A stretch of 56,897 nucleotides of DNA from Caldilineaceae bacterium (GCA_019637695.1 JAHBVG010000036.1:1-56897); one strand, 5' to 3'; counted from the first letter of the stretch, positions 8,084 through 16,899 are shown. Notes: generated by a model from the letters alone, not told the origin. Translations and numbers: made by a program.

Positions 8084-8767
8084 ATGAAAGCGATTGTCCA
8101 GGAGAAGGGTCGAATCCAAGCACCGGTTAGAAATGCGGGAACAGCATGGTGGGTGCCTGCTGGGCTCATCCTGCTCAGCATGATTCCGCTCACGTTCGGC
8201 GCCATCCGTCTCAACGAGTTGATGAACGGCGCGACGATCACCCCCGCCAATGCACGCTTCTTTGCGTCACCCTCACCGGTAGTCATTCATATTCTAGCCT
8301 CTGCCCTCTATGCCCTGCTTGGCGCGTTCCAGTTCGTGAGTCGCCTGTGGCAGCGTGGAAACAGATGGCACCGTTGGGCCGGGAGGCTGCTGGTGCCAAC
8401 TGGACTTCTTGTGGGGTTTTCGGGGCTGTGGATGACGCTGTTCTATCCCCGCCCGCACGACGCCAGCGCTCTGCTGTATGCGTTTCGGCTTCTGTTCGGG
8501 GCGGGCATGGTCCTGTCGATTGTCCTTGGCTATGTCGCCATTCGACGGAGAGACATCCCCCGGCATCGCGCATGGATGGCCCGCGCCTATGCGATTGGGC
8601 TGGGGGCGGGTACGCAGATTTTGACCGGGATGGCTGGGGCGCTGATCTTCGGCGCACCCAGTGGTTTTGAAAATGCATTGTTGATGGGTGCAGCCTGGGT
8701 GATCAACCTGGCTGTGGCCGAGTGGATCATCCGCAAGCAGCCTGCCCGTCAAAAACATACAGCATAG
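8084..8767 (+). CDS. DUF2306-family membrane protein
   Basis: A 227-residue integral membrane protein with six or seven helices. It carries the features of the DUF2306 family: ASPSPVVIHILASALYALLG in helix 2, a WHRWAGR loop, an RRDIPRHRAWMARAYAIGLGAGTQ segment with conserved Arg/His between helices, and a final helix with NLAVAEW. The conserved histidines suggest possible cofactor or proton chemistry, but the function is unknown. The start at 8084 is supported by AAGGAG nine bases upstream. An in-frame extension to 7982 would run into the inverted repeat and is rejected. It is the second gene of the operon starting at 7217. Confidence 0.8.
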   Translation: MKAIVQEKGRIQAPVRNAGTAWWVPAGLILLSMIPLTFGAIRLNELMNGATITPANARFFASPSPVVIHILASALYALLGAFQFVSRLWQRGNRWHRWAGRLLVPTGLLVGFSGLWMTLFYPRPHDASALLYAFRLLFGAGMVLSIVLGYVAIRRRDIPRHRAWMARAYAIGLGAGTQILTGMAGALIFGAPSGFENALLMGAAWVINLAVAEWIIRKQPARQKHTA

Positions 8768-8818
8768 AGTCGGATAACGAAATTACCTCCACCTATTTCC
8801 AAGAGAAAGGATTCGAAA

Positions 8819-9745
8819 ATGAAAGCAATTCTCGCCACCCGATACGGCGGTCCCGAAGTTCTTCAACTCAAAGAGGTTGCCAAACCAAACCCCAAGGCCA
8901 ACGAAATTCTGATTAAAGTGCGCGCGACCACTGTCACAGCCGGAGACTTTCGAATGCGGAGCTTTACCGTTCCGCCTTTGCTGTGGCTGCCGGCTCGCAT
9001 CGCTTTGGGCATGACCAAACCCAAACAACCGATCTTTGGCATGGAACTGGCCGGGGACGTGGAAGCCGTGGGCAAAGATGTGACCCGCTTCAAGGTTGGC
9101 GACCAGGTATTCGCCTCTACGCTCACGGAGAATTTCGGCGCCTACGCCCAATATAAATCCTTGCCCGAAGGGGGAATGGTGGCGATCAAACCTGCCAATT
9201 TGACCTATGAGGAGGCGGCTGCCCTTCCGATTGGCGCAACCACCGCGCTGCGCCTGCTGCGCAAAGGCCCTATCCAGCGCGGTCAAAAGGTCTTGATCTA
9301 CGGCGCGTCGGGGAGTGTGGGTACATATGCCGTTCAACTTGCCAGGTACTTTGGGGCAGAAGTGACCGGCGTTTGCAGTACGGCCAACCTGGACCTGGTG
9401 AAATCTCTGGGGGCCGATTTTGTTCTCGATTATACAAAAGATGATTTTTTGTCCAGAGGTGAACGGTATGACGGCGTCTACGATACGGTGGCAAAGCTCC
9501 CCAAACCAGAAGCCTTGAAAGCGCTTGCCCCAAACGGGACTTACGTGACGATGGCGCGGCTGGACTCCAAAGAAAGTATGCAAAATCTGCTCTTCATCAA
9601 AGAACTGATAGAGGCAGGCAAGCTGAAGGTGGTGATTGACCGGCGCTACCCGCTGGAGCAAATGGCCGAGGCGCACCGCTATGTCGATACCGGACGCAAA
9701 AAAGGCAATGTTGTGATCTCGGTGGGGCACGATGATGTCAGATGA
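8819..9745 (+). CDS. NAD(P)-dependent MDR oxidoreductase (quinone oxidoreductase-like)
   Basis: Medium-chain dehydrogenase/reductase of the zinc-free quinone oxidoreductase-like group, 308 residues. It has an N-terminal GroES-like domain ([15 protein letters not shown]...), the [12 protein letters not shown] segment, and a Rossmann domain with [24 protein letters not shown] (about 160-184), plus [10 protein letters not shown]. It lacks the Cys/His zinc ligands of alcohol dehydrogenases. It probably reduces quinones or activated alkenes with NADPH, in the cytoplasm. It is cotranscribed with the two upstream membrane-protein genes, and its stop overlaps the start of the next small gene (ATGA), implying translational coupling. 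Confidence 0.85.
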   Translation: MKAILATRYGGPEVLQLKEVAKPNPKANEILIKVRATTVTAGDFRMRSFTVPPLLWLPARIALGMTKPKQPIFGMELAGDVEAVGKDVTRFKVGDQVFASTLTENFGAYAQYKSLPEGGMVAIKPANLTYEEAAALPIGATTALRLLRKGPIQRGQKVLIYGASGSVGTYAVQLARYFGAEVTGVCSTANLDLVKSLGADFVLDYTKDDFLSRGERYDGVYDTVAKLPKPEALKALAPNGTYVTMARLDSKESMQNLLFIKELIEAGKLKVVIDRRYPLEQMAEAHRYVDTGRKKGNVVISVGHDDVR

Positions 9746-10026
9746 ACAGAAATCCGCGCGCTAGAGACCAGCCGACGACCTATGAAATCCGGATCAAAGG
9801 TCACCTGGGCCAGCAATGGGTAGCGTGGTTTGAGGGGTTGACCATCACCTGGGAAGCCGATGGCAACACCCTTCTCAGGGGTCCAGTAGTCGATCAGGCT
9901 GCGCTTCACGGTTTGCTCCGAAAGGTGCGCGATTTGGGTATGCCGCTGCTATCGGTAACGACTGCTGATGCCAGGCCAGACGATACCGCCCATAGCGACG
10001 AGAAGCCAGCCGCCGACTGTGGTTGA
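9742..10026 (+). CDS. Small conserved protein, unknown function
   Basis: A 94-residue soluble protein. The core (about 12-72) reads as a compact alpha/beta unit: [57 protein letters not shown] recognise this as a small conserved Chloroflexota/Actinobacteria type often encoded beside MDR oxidoreductases and DUF2306-like genes, with no known function. The WFEGL and DQAALHGLL blocks suggest a ligand- or partner-binding fold. The charged C-terminal 20 residues look disordered. Its start overlaps the MDR stop by 4 bp, making it the last intact gene of the operon. Confidence 0.75.
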   Translation: MNRNPRARDQPTTYEIRIKGHLGQQWVAWFEGLTITWEADGNTLLRGPVVDQAALHGLLRKVRDLGMPLLSVTTADARPDDTAHSDEKPAADCG

Positions 10027-10040
10027 AATAGAGGATATAT

Positions 10041-10260
10041 ATGAATGATTTCGATCTATCCTTCCTGCACCCCATTCTCATCGGGCTTGGCGCAACCCCC
10101 ACCTTTGACCTGTGGGGGCTGTTTCTCAAATTTGCCTTCCGAATTGCACCGTCCTTTGCCTGGTCGGGCGCTGGCTGCTGTTTACGTTTCTGGTCTCCAT
10201 GTGAAACTATCCATCTGGGCATGGTATTGGATTACGAGGGGGCTTACAATCGAAAAGTAG
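10041..10260 (+). pseudogene. Frameshifted remnant of a DUF2938-like membrane protein
   Basis: A GAGG site and ATG at 10041 open a frame with IGLGATPTFDLWGLFLKFAF, like the first helix of DUF2938 proteins. Homology then continues in another frame near 10152 (CLVGRWLLFTF, typical of DUF2938), which soon hits a TGA near 10202. At least one frameshift and heavy 3' truncation are needed, and the rest of the family is missing. It occupies most of the 339-bp gap between the small conserved gene and the glycyl radical enzyme, and probably was the fifth gene of the operon. Confidence 0.5.
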
Positions 10261-10365
10261 ACGCTCCCAACAGCGGCCGCTCTCTGTGGTGCGCTTTTTT
10301 TGTCAACACAAGTAAACCCACTCTGGCGACGGTTCCGCAGCCCTACGGTGTAAAGAGAGGCACCC

Positions 10366-12597
10366 ATGATCAGCTATCCCCTTGTGGAAGAATTGACCTA
10401 TCAGGCGCGGCTCGATCAGTTGCGCGCAACCAAGTTGGCGCAAACCCAAGAGAAACAACAAATAATCGGAGCGATGGATTACGACGATTGGGCGTTGATC
10501 CTGCCGCCGCCGGCGTTGCGAAAGATCGTGCAGGCGGTCAGCGGGTCGGGGGTGATGATTACCGACTGCCTGATCGAAGGGGTGGAGATGGAGAGCAACC
10601 ATCCTAACGGCGGGTTTTATGGACCTAAATTGTGCGGCGTCAACTTCCGAAGGCTGCTCGACGCCCACCCGCCCTACGTAGATCCCATCTGCTCGCTGGC
10701 CGGCGCAGTGATGGCGAATTTCACGTCGTATCGTCGCCAGGGCTGGAACCCGGATTTTGACTATTCCTTTCTGCGCGAAGATCAAGAGCGCTATCAACTG
10801 GCCCACGGCATTGGCGGCGCACAGCACTTCTGCCCGGATCTGACCATTGGTCTGACGCTGGGCTGGGGCGGCATTTTGGAGCAGATCCGTCGCTATCGTC
10901 CGCTGAACGGGGCCGAGGCGGGCGATTTCTACGATGGATTGGAGCAGGTGGTCGCTGGCATCCAATCGTGGATCCGTCGCCACGCCCACAAGGCGCGCGA
11001 GATGGCGGCGCACGAACTCAATCCGCAACTGCGCCTCAATTTAGAGGAGATGGCGCAGATCAACACCTGGCTGATCACCCAGCCGCCGCAGAGCTTCCGC
11101 GAAGCCTGCCAGTGGATGGCCTGGTATTTGATGGCGGCGCGCATGTACAACGGCAGCGGCGCGCTGGGTCGGTTGGATGTGCTGCTCACCCCATTCTACG
11201 CGCGCGATATTGCCGCCGGGCGGCTGACCGACGAAGAAGCAATCTTCCACATCGCCTGCCTGCTCCTTAAGGACACCGGCTACGCGCAACTGGGCGGCCC
11301 CGACGAGCATGGCGTCGATGTAACAAACCATGTCTCCTATCTAGTGTTGGAAGCCATCGACCACCTTCAGATTCCCGCCAACGTGGGTGTCTGCGTCGGC
11401 GCCAGGACCGATCCTGAGTTGCTGCACCGCGGGGTGGAGATGCAATTCGCGCACAAGATGGGCTTCCCCAAGTTTTTGGGCATCGACCAGACCGTGGATG
11501 GGCTGGTGCGCAACGGCTTCCCAGTGGAGATCGCCCGCCAGCGCGCCTACGCCGGCTGCCATTGGAGCGCCATCCCCGGTCGCGAGTACACAATGAACGA
11601 TATTGTGAAGATCAACTTCCTCGCCGTCTTGGATGTGGGCCTGCGCGAGATGATGGCGGATCGGTCGGTTGCGCCTAGCGTGGATGAATTGTGGCGGCGC
11701 TTCGAGCATCACCTGCGCCGCGCCGTTGAGGTGACGGCCACGGGCATGGCCTTTCATTTGGAGTACATGCACGAGGTCTTCCCCGAATTGGTACTCGATC
11801 TCCTCTGCTACGGGCCAATTGAGCGGGGTCTCGACGCATCTCACGGCGGTGTGGAATTCTACAACCTGGGCATTGACGGCGCGGCGCTGGCTAACGTAGC
11901 CGACGCCTTCGCCGCCATCGAACAGCGAGTGGAAGTTGAAAAACGGCTGACATGGCAAAAGCTGATGCACTATCTCGACAGTAATTGGGCCGGTCCTGAT
12001 GGCAATCGCGCCCGGCTGATGCTCAAGGCTGTTCCACGGTATGGCGCAGGCAACAGCCGCGCCGATTTCTGGGCAGGGCGGACGGTGAAACTCTTCACCG
12101 AATTGGTCCAAAACCAGCCGACGCCCGGCTTCAAGCTGACGCCGGGGCTTTTCTCCTGGGCCAGCACGATTGCGATGGGCAAGAAGTTGGGCGCGACCCC
12201 GGATGGTCGCCATGCTGGGGAACCCATCGCCCACGGCTCGAACCCCAGCCCCGGCTTCCGTCAGGACGGGGCGACGACGGCGCTGGCGACAGCGATTGCC
12301 GGGGTGCAGCCGGGGTTGGGCAACGCTGCGCCCATGCAACTCGAACTCGATCCGGGCATCTCGCGCGAGAAGGAATCCATCGACAAGGTCGCCAGTTTGA
12401 TCCGCACCCACTTTGACCTGGGCGGCACGCAGATCAACCTCAACGTACTCGACAAGCAGAAGGTATTGGAAGCGCACTGCGATCCCTCGTTGCACCCGGA
12501 TCTGATTGTGCGGGTGACGGGGTTCAGCGCCTACTTTGCCAGCCTCTCGCCCGAATTCCGCCAGCTTGTGGTGGATCGGATCATTGCCGAGGGGTAA
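10366..12597 (+). CDS. Glycyl radical enzyme, pyruvate-formate-lyase family, unassigned reaction
   Basis: Oxygen-sensitive radical enzyme of 743 residues. The C-terminal glycyl radical loop is clear (VRVTGFSAYF, Gly719). The thiyl Cys is in AGCHWSAIPG (Cys398). Characterised dehydratases and C-N/C-S lyases of this superfamily (glycerol, choline, hydroxyproline, isethionate) carry Cys-x-Glu (GCVE-like), and PFL has Cys-Cys. Here the position two after Cys is Trp, so the usual general base is absent and the substrate cannot be assigned to a known class. Other family blocks are present, for example GLTLGWGGIL, NGSGALGRLD and LNVLDK. Four bases separate the stop from its activase gene. It probably acts in anaerobic fermentation of a small organic substrate. 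Confidence 0.88.
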   Translation: MISYPLVEELTYQARLDQLRATKLAQTQEKQQIIGAMDYDDWALILPPPALRKIVQAVSGSGVMITDCLIEGVEMESNHPNGGFYGPKLCGVNFRRLLDAHPPYVDPICSLAGAVMANFTSYRRQGWNPDFDYSFLREDQERYQLAHGIGGAQHFCPDLTIGLTLGWGGILEQIRRYRPLNGAEAGDFYDGLEQVVAGIQSWIRRHAHKAREMAAHELNPQLRLNLEEMAQINTWLITQPPQSFREACQWMAWYLMAARMYNGSGALGRLDVLLTPFYARDIAAGRLTDEEAIFHIACLLLKDTGYAQLGGPDEHGVDVTNHVSYLVLEAIDHLQIPANVGVCVGARTDPELLHRGVEMQFAHKMGFPKFLGIDQTVDGLVRNGFPVEIARQRAYAGCHWSAIPGREYTMNDIVKINFLAVLDVGLREMMADRSVAPSVDELWRRFEHHLRRAVEVTATGMAFHLEYMHEVFPELVLDLLCYGPIERGLDASHGGVEFYNLGIDGAALANVADAFAAIEQRVEVEKRLTWQKLMHYLDSNWAGPDGNRARLMLKAVPRYGAGNSRADFWAGRTVKLFTELVQNQPTPGFKLTPGLFSWASTIAMGKKLGATPDGRHAGEPIAHGSNPSPGFRQDGATTALATAIAGVQPGLGNAAPMQLELDPGISREKESIDKVASLIRTHFDLGGTQINLNVLDKQKVLEAHCDPSLHPDLIVRVTGFSAYFASLSPEFRQLVVDRIIAEG

Positions 12598-12601
12598 GGC
12601 C

Positions 12602-13501
12602 ATGCACGGGATCATCACCAACATTCAGCGCTTCTCGCTCCACGACGGGCCGGGTATCCGCACCACCGTCTTTTTGAAGGGGTGCAATCTGCGCTGTTTC
12701 TGGTGTCACAACCCGGAGGATATGAATCCGCAGCCGGAGATCCAATTCTTCCCCGAACGCTGTATCGCCTGCGCCGCCTGTGTGGACGCGTGTCCCAACT
12801 GCGCGCACCGGTTTGAGGATGATCGTCATCTCTACCATCGCGAGCGGTGCGACGCCTGCGGAAGCTGCATCGAGACCTGCTACGCCGGTGGGCTGGTGCG
12901 TGTGGGCGAGGAAAAGAGCGTGGACGAGGTAATGGCGGAGGTGCGCGCCGATCAGCCATTCTACACTTCTTCCGGCGGCGGGGTGACCCTCTCCGGCGGG
13001 GAGCCGCTGTTGCAGATCGACTTTGCCTATGCCATCCTCGACCGCTGTCGGGGCGAGGGCATCCACACCGCCATCGAGACAGCGGCCAACTTCACCTGGG
13101 AACGGGTGGCCGCCATCCTGCCGGTGGTGGATCTGATTATGATGGACATCAAATTGATGGATTCCGCCCGCCATCGCCAGGCGACGGGCGCGCCGAATGA
13201 ACGTATCCTCGCCAATGCGGCGCGTTTAGGATACGAACCACAGCCGATCATTGTACGCACGCCCATCATCCCCGGCGTCAACGACAACGTTGACGAAGTC
13301 TGCGCCATTGCAGAATTCGTCGCCCATATGCCCAACCTCTGCTATTACGAACTGCTGCCCTACCATCCTATGGCGCAGAGCAAATACATGAGCCTGGGGC
13401 TGAGTTACAAAGCCCAGCCGCTGGCGACGCCGTCCACAGCGCAGATGGTCGAGTTGGCCGACGCCGCCAGAGAGTGCGGCGTTCCTGTACGGGTGGGGTG
13501 A
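12602..13501 (+). CDS. Glycyl radical enzyme activase (radical SAM)
   Basis: Generates the Gly719 radical on the upstream enzyme using SAM and a reduced 4Fe-4S cluster. The radical SAM triad is C28, C32, C35 (GCNLRCFWC). Two extra ferredoxin-type clusters follow (C54, C57, C60, C64 and C83, C86, C89, C93), as in activases of dehydratase-type glycyl radical enzymes but not in PFL activase. The SAM-binding GGE motif is in TLSGGEPLLQ. The ATG at 12602 is preceded by GAGGGGT, which overlaps the stop of the upstream gene; an in-frame upstream start would overlap that gene by 60 bp and is rejected. The product is 299 residues. The C-terminus abuts a heptad tract. Confidence 0.93.
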   Translation: MHGIITNIQRFSLHDGPGIRTTVFLKGCNLRCFWCHNPEDMNPQPEIQFFPERCIACAACVDACPNCAHRFEDDRHLYHRERCDACGSCIETCYAGGLVRVGEEKSVDEVMAEVRADQPFYTSSGGGVTLSGGEPLLQIDFAYAILDRCRGEGIHTAIETAANFTWERVAAILPVVDLIMMDIKLMDSARHRQATGAPNERILANAARLGYEPQPIIVRTPIIPGVNDNVDEVCAIAEFVAHMPNLCYYELLPYHPMAQSKYMSLGLSYKAQPLATPSTAQMVELADAARECGVPVRVG

Positions 13502-13675
13502 GAGAGAGCAGGTAGCAGATAGCAGGTAGCCAGAGAAGAGAAGGCAAAAGGCAAAGGGCAAAAATGGTCGAGACGTAGCTGGGTGACAAGTTGTACGTTT
13601 GCAAGTTGCAAGTGGCAGGTGGCAATTATCTTCGCAACTCGCAATTCGCCCCTCGCAATTCGCCCCATCATCGCC
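13502..13675. repeat. Heptanucleotide tracts at a convergent junction
   Basis: Units AGGTAGC, AGATAGC, AGGTAGC (13508-13531) pass to GGCAAA-type units, then GCAAGTT/GCAAGTG/GCAGGTG (13598-13624) and CGCAACT/CGCAATT/CGCCCCT (13635-13668). The whole gap between the activase and the epimerase-like gene is built of such units. The AGATAGC family is shared with 868-952. Confidence 0.75.
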
Positions 13676-14542
13676 TCAAAACCGATACACAATCCCCCAA
13701 CTCGCTCGCTCCTCGCGGGCGAGTTTTGTTGCAAAGTAGGGTTCAAACGAGAAAGTCTGACTGTTGCCCCAGATGGGCAGGTAGACCGGCGCGTAGTCGA
13801 TTTCGGCGGTGACATCCCCCAAAATGGAATGGCGCTGAACGATGGTCATGCCGTCGCCCTGTGGGGTGAAGTCGAGCGCCTGGAAGCAGCCGCGCGGCCA
13901 GTCGTGGTCAGGCTTCTGGCAGATCCAGCCGTCCTCGCGCAGGTAGAAGCCGGGATTCTCAGGCATCGACACAGGGATGGAGAAGCGGCAGAGCAGACCG
14001 TCCACGGTGGGCGGGTAGAAGGGATGGGGAAACCAGCGCACGGAAAGGGGCGTGTTGCCGAGGCATTCCATCTCGGTGCGCGAGTCGAGGGTGCGCCCAT
14101 CTAGGGTGAGGCGGCGGGTGAGCCGGTAACCCCAATCGCCAAACTGATCTTCGGTGGTCATGGTGATGGACATGTCCGTTCGCTCGACACGCCAGGGCAA
14201 AAACTCGATGACTTCGGGGTTGTGGCGAGCTGAGAAGGGTTGGATAGGGCTGGTGCGGCGCACGCGTCCTACGCCGATGACGCGCACTTCGCCGCCGACA
14301 GGCGCGCCCACAGGCGCATCTTCACCGCCAAAAGGGTTATGGAAGGCGTCGGGCGCGCCCTGCCCGTCGAAAACATCCGGGTGCGGCTTGGGGTACTGCG
14401 GCCCCGTCAACAGTGGACCGTGGCGGGCGTCGCTGATCTGATAGATATAGCCGCCGACGCAGTAGCGCGATCCGCAGCGCTCTAGATCGGTCTCTGGATC
14501 GAGAACGGAAACGGACAATTCAGCATTTTCGAGCGTGAACAT
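13676..14542 (-). CDS. Aldose 1-epimerase-like (galactose mutarotase fold) protein
   Basis: A 288-residue soluble protein resembling the galactose-mutarotase-like superfamily. The opening (LENAELSVSVLDPETDLERCGSRYC) and the segment GGYIYQISDARHGPLLTGP are typical of uncharacterised epimerase-like proteins, as are the FDGQGAPDAFHNPFG loop and the beta-rich later half (RWFPHPFYPP, RFSIPVSMPENPGFYLRE). Such proteins bind and sometimes mutarotate free hexoses, but catalytic histidines cannot be placed confidently, so the activity is uncertain. It stands alone, 5' to the cyclase gene on the same strand with a repeat tract between them, and converges on the glycyl radical operon. Confidence 0.65.
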   Translation of the reverse strand: MFTLENAELSVSVLDPETDLERCGSRYCVGGYIYQISDARHGPLLTGPQYPKPHPDVFDGQGAPDAFHNPFGGEDAPVGAPVGGEVRVIGVGRVRRTSPIQPFSARHNPEVIEFLPWRVERTDMSITMTTEDQFGDWGYRLTRRLTLDGRTLDSRTEMECLGNTPLSVRWFPHPFYPPTVDGLLCRFSIPVSMPENPGFYLREDGWICQKPDHDWPRGCFQALDFTPQGDGMTIVQRHSILGDVTAEIDYAPVYLPIWGNSQTFSFEPYFATKLAREERASWGIVYRF

Positions 14543-14565
14543 GGATCTCTCCGTGGGAGGATGGT

Positions 14566-14728
14566 GGTTGGGTAGTGGGCCGCAGACGGCAGACCGCAGG
14601 CCGCGGTGAGGGTAGTAAAGCGCAAAGGGGCGGAGGATGCAAACAAATCAGGTATTAGGTATTGGATAGTGGGTATTCTGCTCGACATATCGACGCCTCT
14701 TCCCCAGTCCCCGATCCCCAGTCCCCTA
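14566..14728. repeat. Heptad tracts between the cyclase and epimerase-like genes
   Basis: CGCAGAC, GGCAGAC, CGCAGGC, CGCGGTG units lie at 14580-14607, ATTAGGT/ATTGGAT/AGTGGGT at 14655-14680, and AGTCCCC/GATCCCC/AGTCCCC at 14704-14727, ending at the cyclase stop. The GGCAGAC family recurs at 53090-53255 and the CCCCAGTCCCC family at 35380-35500 and 42990-43065. Confidence 0.7.
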
Positions 14729-16609
14729 TGAGAAGCGTTCCAAAAAGAGGGCGACCATCAACCCGCGCAGCAGAACCGCGTTACACTCATAATGGCTGAC
14801 TCGCTCTGGCTGTTGACCGATGTGGCGAGCCAGATTGCCCAATCGTTGTAAATCGATCACCTCCCCAGCCAGGGGATGGCGGTGCAGCCGCGTGAGGGTA
14901 TGGGTGATCTCGTCTACCTGCCCGTGGACGCGCATCACCAGATCGGCGGATTGGCGGGCGCGGCGGCGCACGCTGCGCACGGTATCGGGCAAATATCCAC
15001 GCATGGCCTGGCGGATCAACCGCCGACTTTCCACGCCGTTGTGATAGTGGATCGGCTCCAGCGCCAGGCAGAACTCCATCACCCGCCGATCCGCGGTGGG
15101 GTCCATCACCGCCAGCCCAAAGCCCACGCTGTCCTCAAAGTGAAAGGTGGGGGTCATCCAGCGGCCTGGTCCGACCAGCCGCTCCCCGGCTTCCCAACGC
15201 TGCCACCGCTCGCGCCCTGTCTCAATGCTGGCGCGGATCTCCGGCTGTGCGGTGAAAGCTGGCAACAGAGGGCTATAGCGCTCCCAATTTGGCCCCGATC
15301 CTCGATGAAGGAATCCTTGCACCTCATCCCGCAATGTGCGCAACAGGGGTTTGATCGCCGCCGTCCACAGCGCCCTCTCTGGGGAGATCCCTGCCCTCGC
15401 CGTGATCTGCTGCCAGAGTTGCCCGCATTCGTTAGGTCCGCTCTTCCACAGCGTATGCAGCAGATCCGGCGGGTTTCCGCTCCACGAGATCGTGCCATTG
15501 CCCGCCGTGCCGGTGAGCAACGTTGTGATGCTCTGGAAGCGCGCCGTCTCGTAGATCGCCCTCAACCAGAAGCTATTGCCTGCCGGGTAAGCCGGTTCGT
15601 CGTGGACCTCCAACATGCGCCGTATGCCAGCCAGAGGCGAGATATGTCTAGCCGTCACCGTGGTCAGGTGAATATTGCCCGCGGTGGCAGCCACCGCCAC
15701 GGCCAGTGGACCTTCATCCACCAGGCCGCGGCGGAGCAACTCCGGGGAGGAGGCAGCCACAGGGACCGCAGTAAAGGCATAGAGCGTTTGGCCCTCCTGG
15801 CGCAGACGTTCCGCAGCCAGCGCCGCTGCCGATCCCGAATCCAGCCCGCCGCTGAGCATGACGCCTGTCTTGCCAGCACCGGCCAGTCGCCCCGCCACCG
15901 CCCGTCGGTACAGATCGAGAAAGGTCTCTACTGCTTCCGCCTCATTCATGTGCAACGTGGGCAACCGTTCGGGGAACCAGTAACGCTCGACGCGCAGCCC
16001 CGACGCGTCCACGGTGAGCGTGTGGGCTACGGGCAGGCGGCGGATGTAGAGATAGCCGCTCTCGCTACCATCCCCCAACGCGCCGCTGAGGATCTGGGCC
16101 ATGCGGGTCAGATCCGGCCGGCGGGCGAGGTCGGGGATCGCCAGCAGCGGCTTCTGTGTGGAAGCGAAGAGGAAGCTGTCGGCGCGGTGGTGATAATAGA
16201 AGCTGCTGCTGCCATGATGATCGCGGGCCAATACCAGCCGACGGACGCGTGCATCCCAAAGGGCGAAGTGCCAATCCCCCTCCAGGTGGTGAACGCACTC
16301 AATCCCCCAGCGCTGCCACGCCGCCAGGACCAGGCAGGCATCGGCGCAGTGGGGAGCTTCAGGCGCGAGATCCAACGACGCCGCCAGCTCGCGCCGGTTG
16401 ATCAGCCGCACACTGGCGAGCAAGGTGAGTCCGCGCTGGGGATCGTGCAGCAGCCCCCCTTCTGTCTGTGGAGAACTCGCCCCATAGCCCAGCCCTACAT
16501 CGCCGTCCTGCCAGATCTGAGCGCATCGGGCAACTGCCCCGGCCATTCGCGCCAGTGCCCCCGCCTCCTCGGCTGCGTGGAATTGCACCGCCCCGAAGAG
16601 GAGGTTCAT
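14726..16609 (-). CDS. Asparagine-synthetase-like lasso cyclase (C protein)
   Basis: A 627-residue AsnB homologue predicted to adenylate the ring-forming Asp/Glu of a precursor peptide and close a macrolactam. It has an N-terminal class II amidotransferase-like domain (1-210) that lacks the catalytic Cys2 (it starts MNLLFG), as in lasso cyclases of the McjC type, which need no glutamine. The C-terminal synthetase domain carries the PP-loop SGGLDS (253-258) and acidic Mg-binding segments. Its start overlaps the PqqD gene by 4 bp. With the kinase and PqqD genes upstream and a lasso-type precursor at 23137-23292, macrolactam synthesis is the best reading. A generic amide synthase is the alternative. 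Confidence 0.85.
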   Translation of the reverse strand: MNLLFGAVQFHAAEEAGALARMAGAVARCAQIWQDGDVGLGYGASSPQTEGGLLHDPQRGLTLLASVRLINRRELAASLDLAPEAPHCADACLVLAAWQRWGIECVHHLEGDWHFALWDARVRRLVLARDHHGSSSFYYHHRADSFLFASTQKPLLAIPDLARRPDLTRMAQILSGALGDGSESGYLYIRRLPVAHTLTVDASGLRVERYWFPERLPTLHMNEAEAVETFLDLYRRAVAGRLAGAGKTGVMLSGGLDSGSAAALAAERLRQEGQTLYAFTAVPVAASSPELLRRGLVDEGPLAVAVAATAGNIHLTTVTARHISPLAGIRRMLEVHDEPAYPAGNSFWLRAIYETARFQSITTLLTGTAGNGTISWSGNPPDLLHTLWKSGPNECGQLWQQITARAGISPERALWTAAIKPLLRTLRDEVQGFLHRGSGPNWERYSPLLPAFTAQPEIRASIETGRERWQRWEAGERLVGPGRWMTPTFHFEDSVGFGLAVMDPTADRRVMEFCLALEPIHYHNGVESRRLIRQAMRGYLPDTVRSVRRRARQSADLVMRVHGQVDEITHTLTRLHRHPLAGEVIDLQRLGNLARHIGQQPERVSHYECNAVLLRGLMVALFLERFS

Positions 16610-16899
16610 ACGTCTGCCTTCAGAATGTGGATCAGGCCCTCGTCTGCCAGTTGAGCCAGAAAGGCGCAGGTCTCACGCTGGCAGATCTCTTCGTCGATCT
16701 CGTAGCGGGCGGTGAGCGCGGCGATGATCTCACTCACCCGCCGTGGTCTCTCCATCTGCTGCCAGATGCGCTGTGCGCTGCCAACCAGTCCATAGTACGC
16801 GCCCTGATCCACCCCCAGCAAGATGGTTTCATGGTCCAGGTTGGCAACCAGTAGCTCAGAAGCGCGCACAACGCGGGAATCAGTGGTAATCGTAGTCAT
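16606..16899 (-). CDS. PqqD-like RiPP recognition element (lasso B1 protein)
   Basis: A 97-residue PqqD-family protein with a winged-helix RRE fold that binds precursor leaders and delivers them to modifying enzymes. Typical blocks are ILLGVDQGAYYGLVGSAQRIWQQM and PRRVSEIIAALTARYEID, followed by the QRETCAFLAQLADEGLI helix. It overlaps both neighbours by 4 bp (kinase upstream, cyclase downstream), giving a coupled kinase-B1-C unit. In lasso systems the B1 protein recognises the YxxPxL leader motif; here the candidate precursor carries WTPPVL. No B2 transglutaminase-like peptidase is fused or adjacent, unlike in most lasso clusters. Confidence 0.87.
   Translation of the reverse strand: MTTITTDSRVVRASELLVANLDHETILLGVDQGAYYGLVGSAQRIWQQMERPRRVSEIIAALTARYEIDEEICQRETCAFLAQLADEGLIHILKADV

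Noticed and set aside
12536..12601. An upstream start for the radical SAM activase
   Set aside because: It would overlap the glycyl radical gene by about 60 bp and adds no family sequence. GAGGGGT before ATG 12602 decides the start.
13676..14542. The epimerase-like protein as a lasso-cluster enzyme
   Set aside because: It is separated from the cyclase by a repeat tract, is not coupled, and has no known role in RiPP synthesis. It is kept as a separate gene.
14876..16654. A 592-codon open frame on the plus strand, antisense to the cyclase
   Set aside because: No domain is recognisable. It mirrors a GC-rich gene whose minus-strand product has clear AsnB motifs. Long antisense frames are expected at this base composition, as at 11341-12624, 20441-21820, 36315-37775 and 39506-40630.
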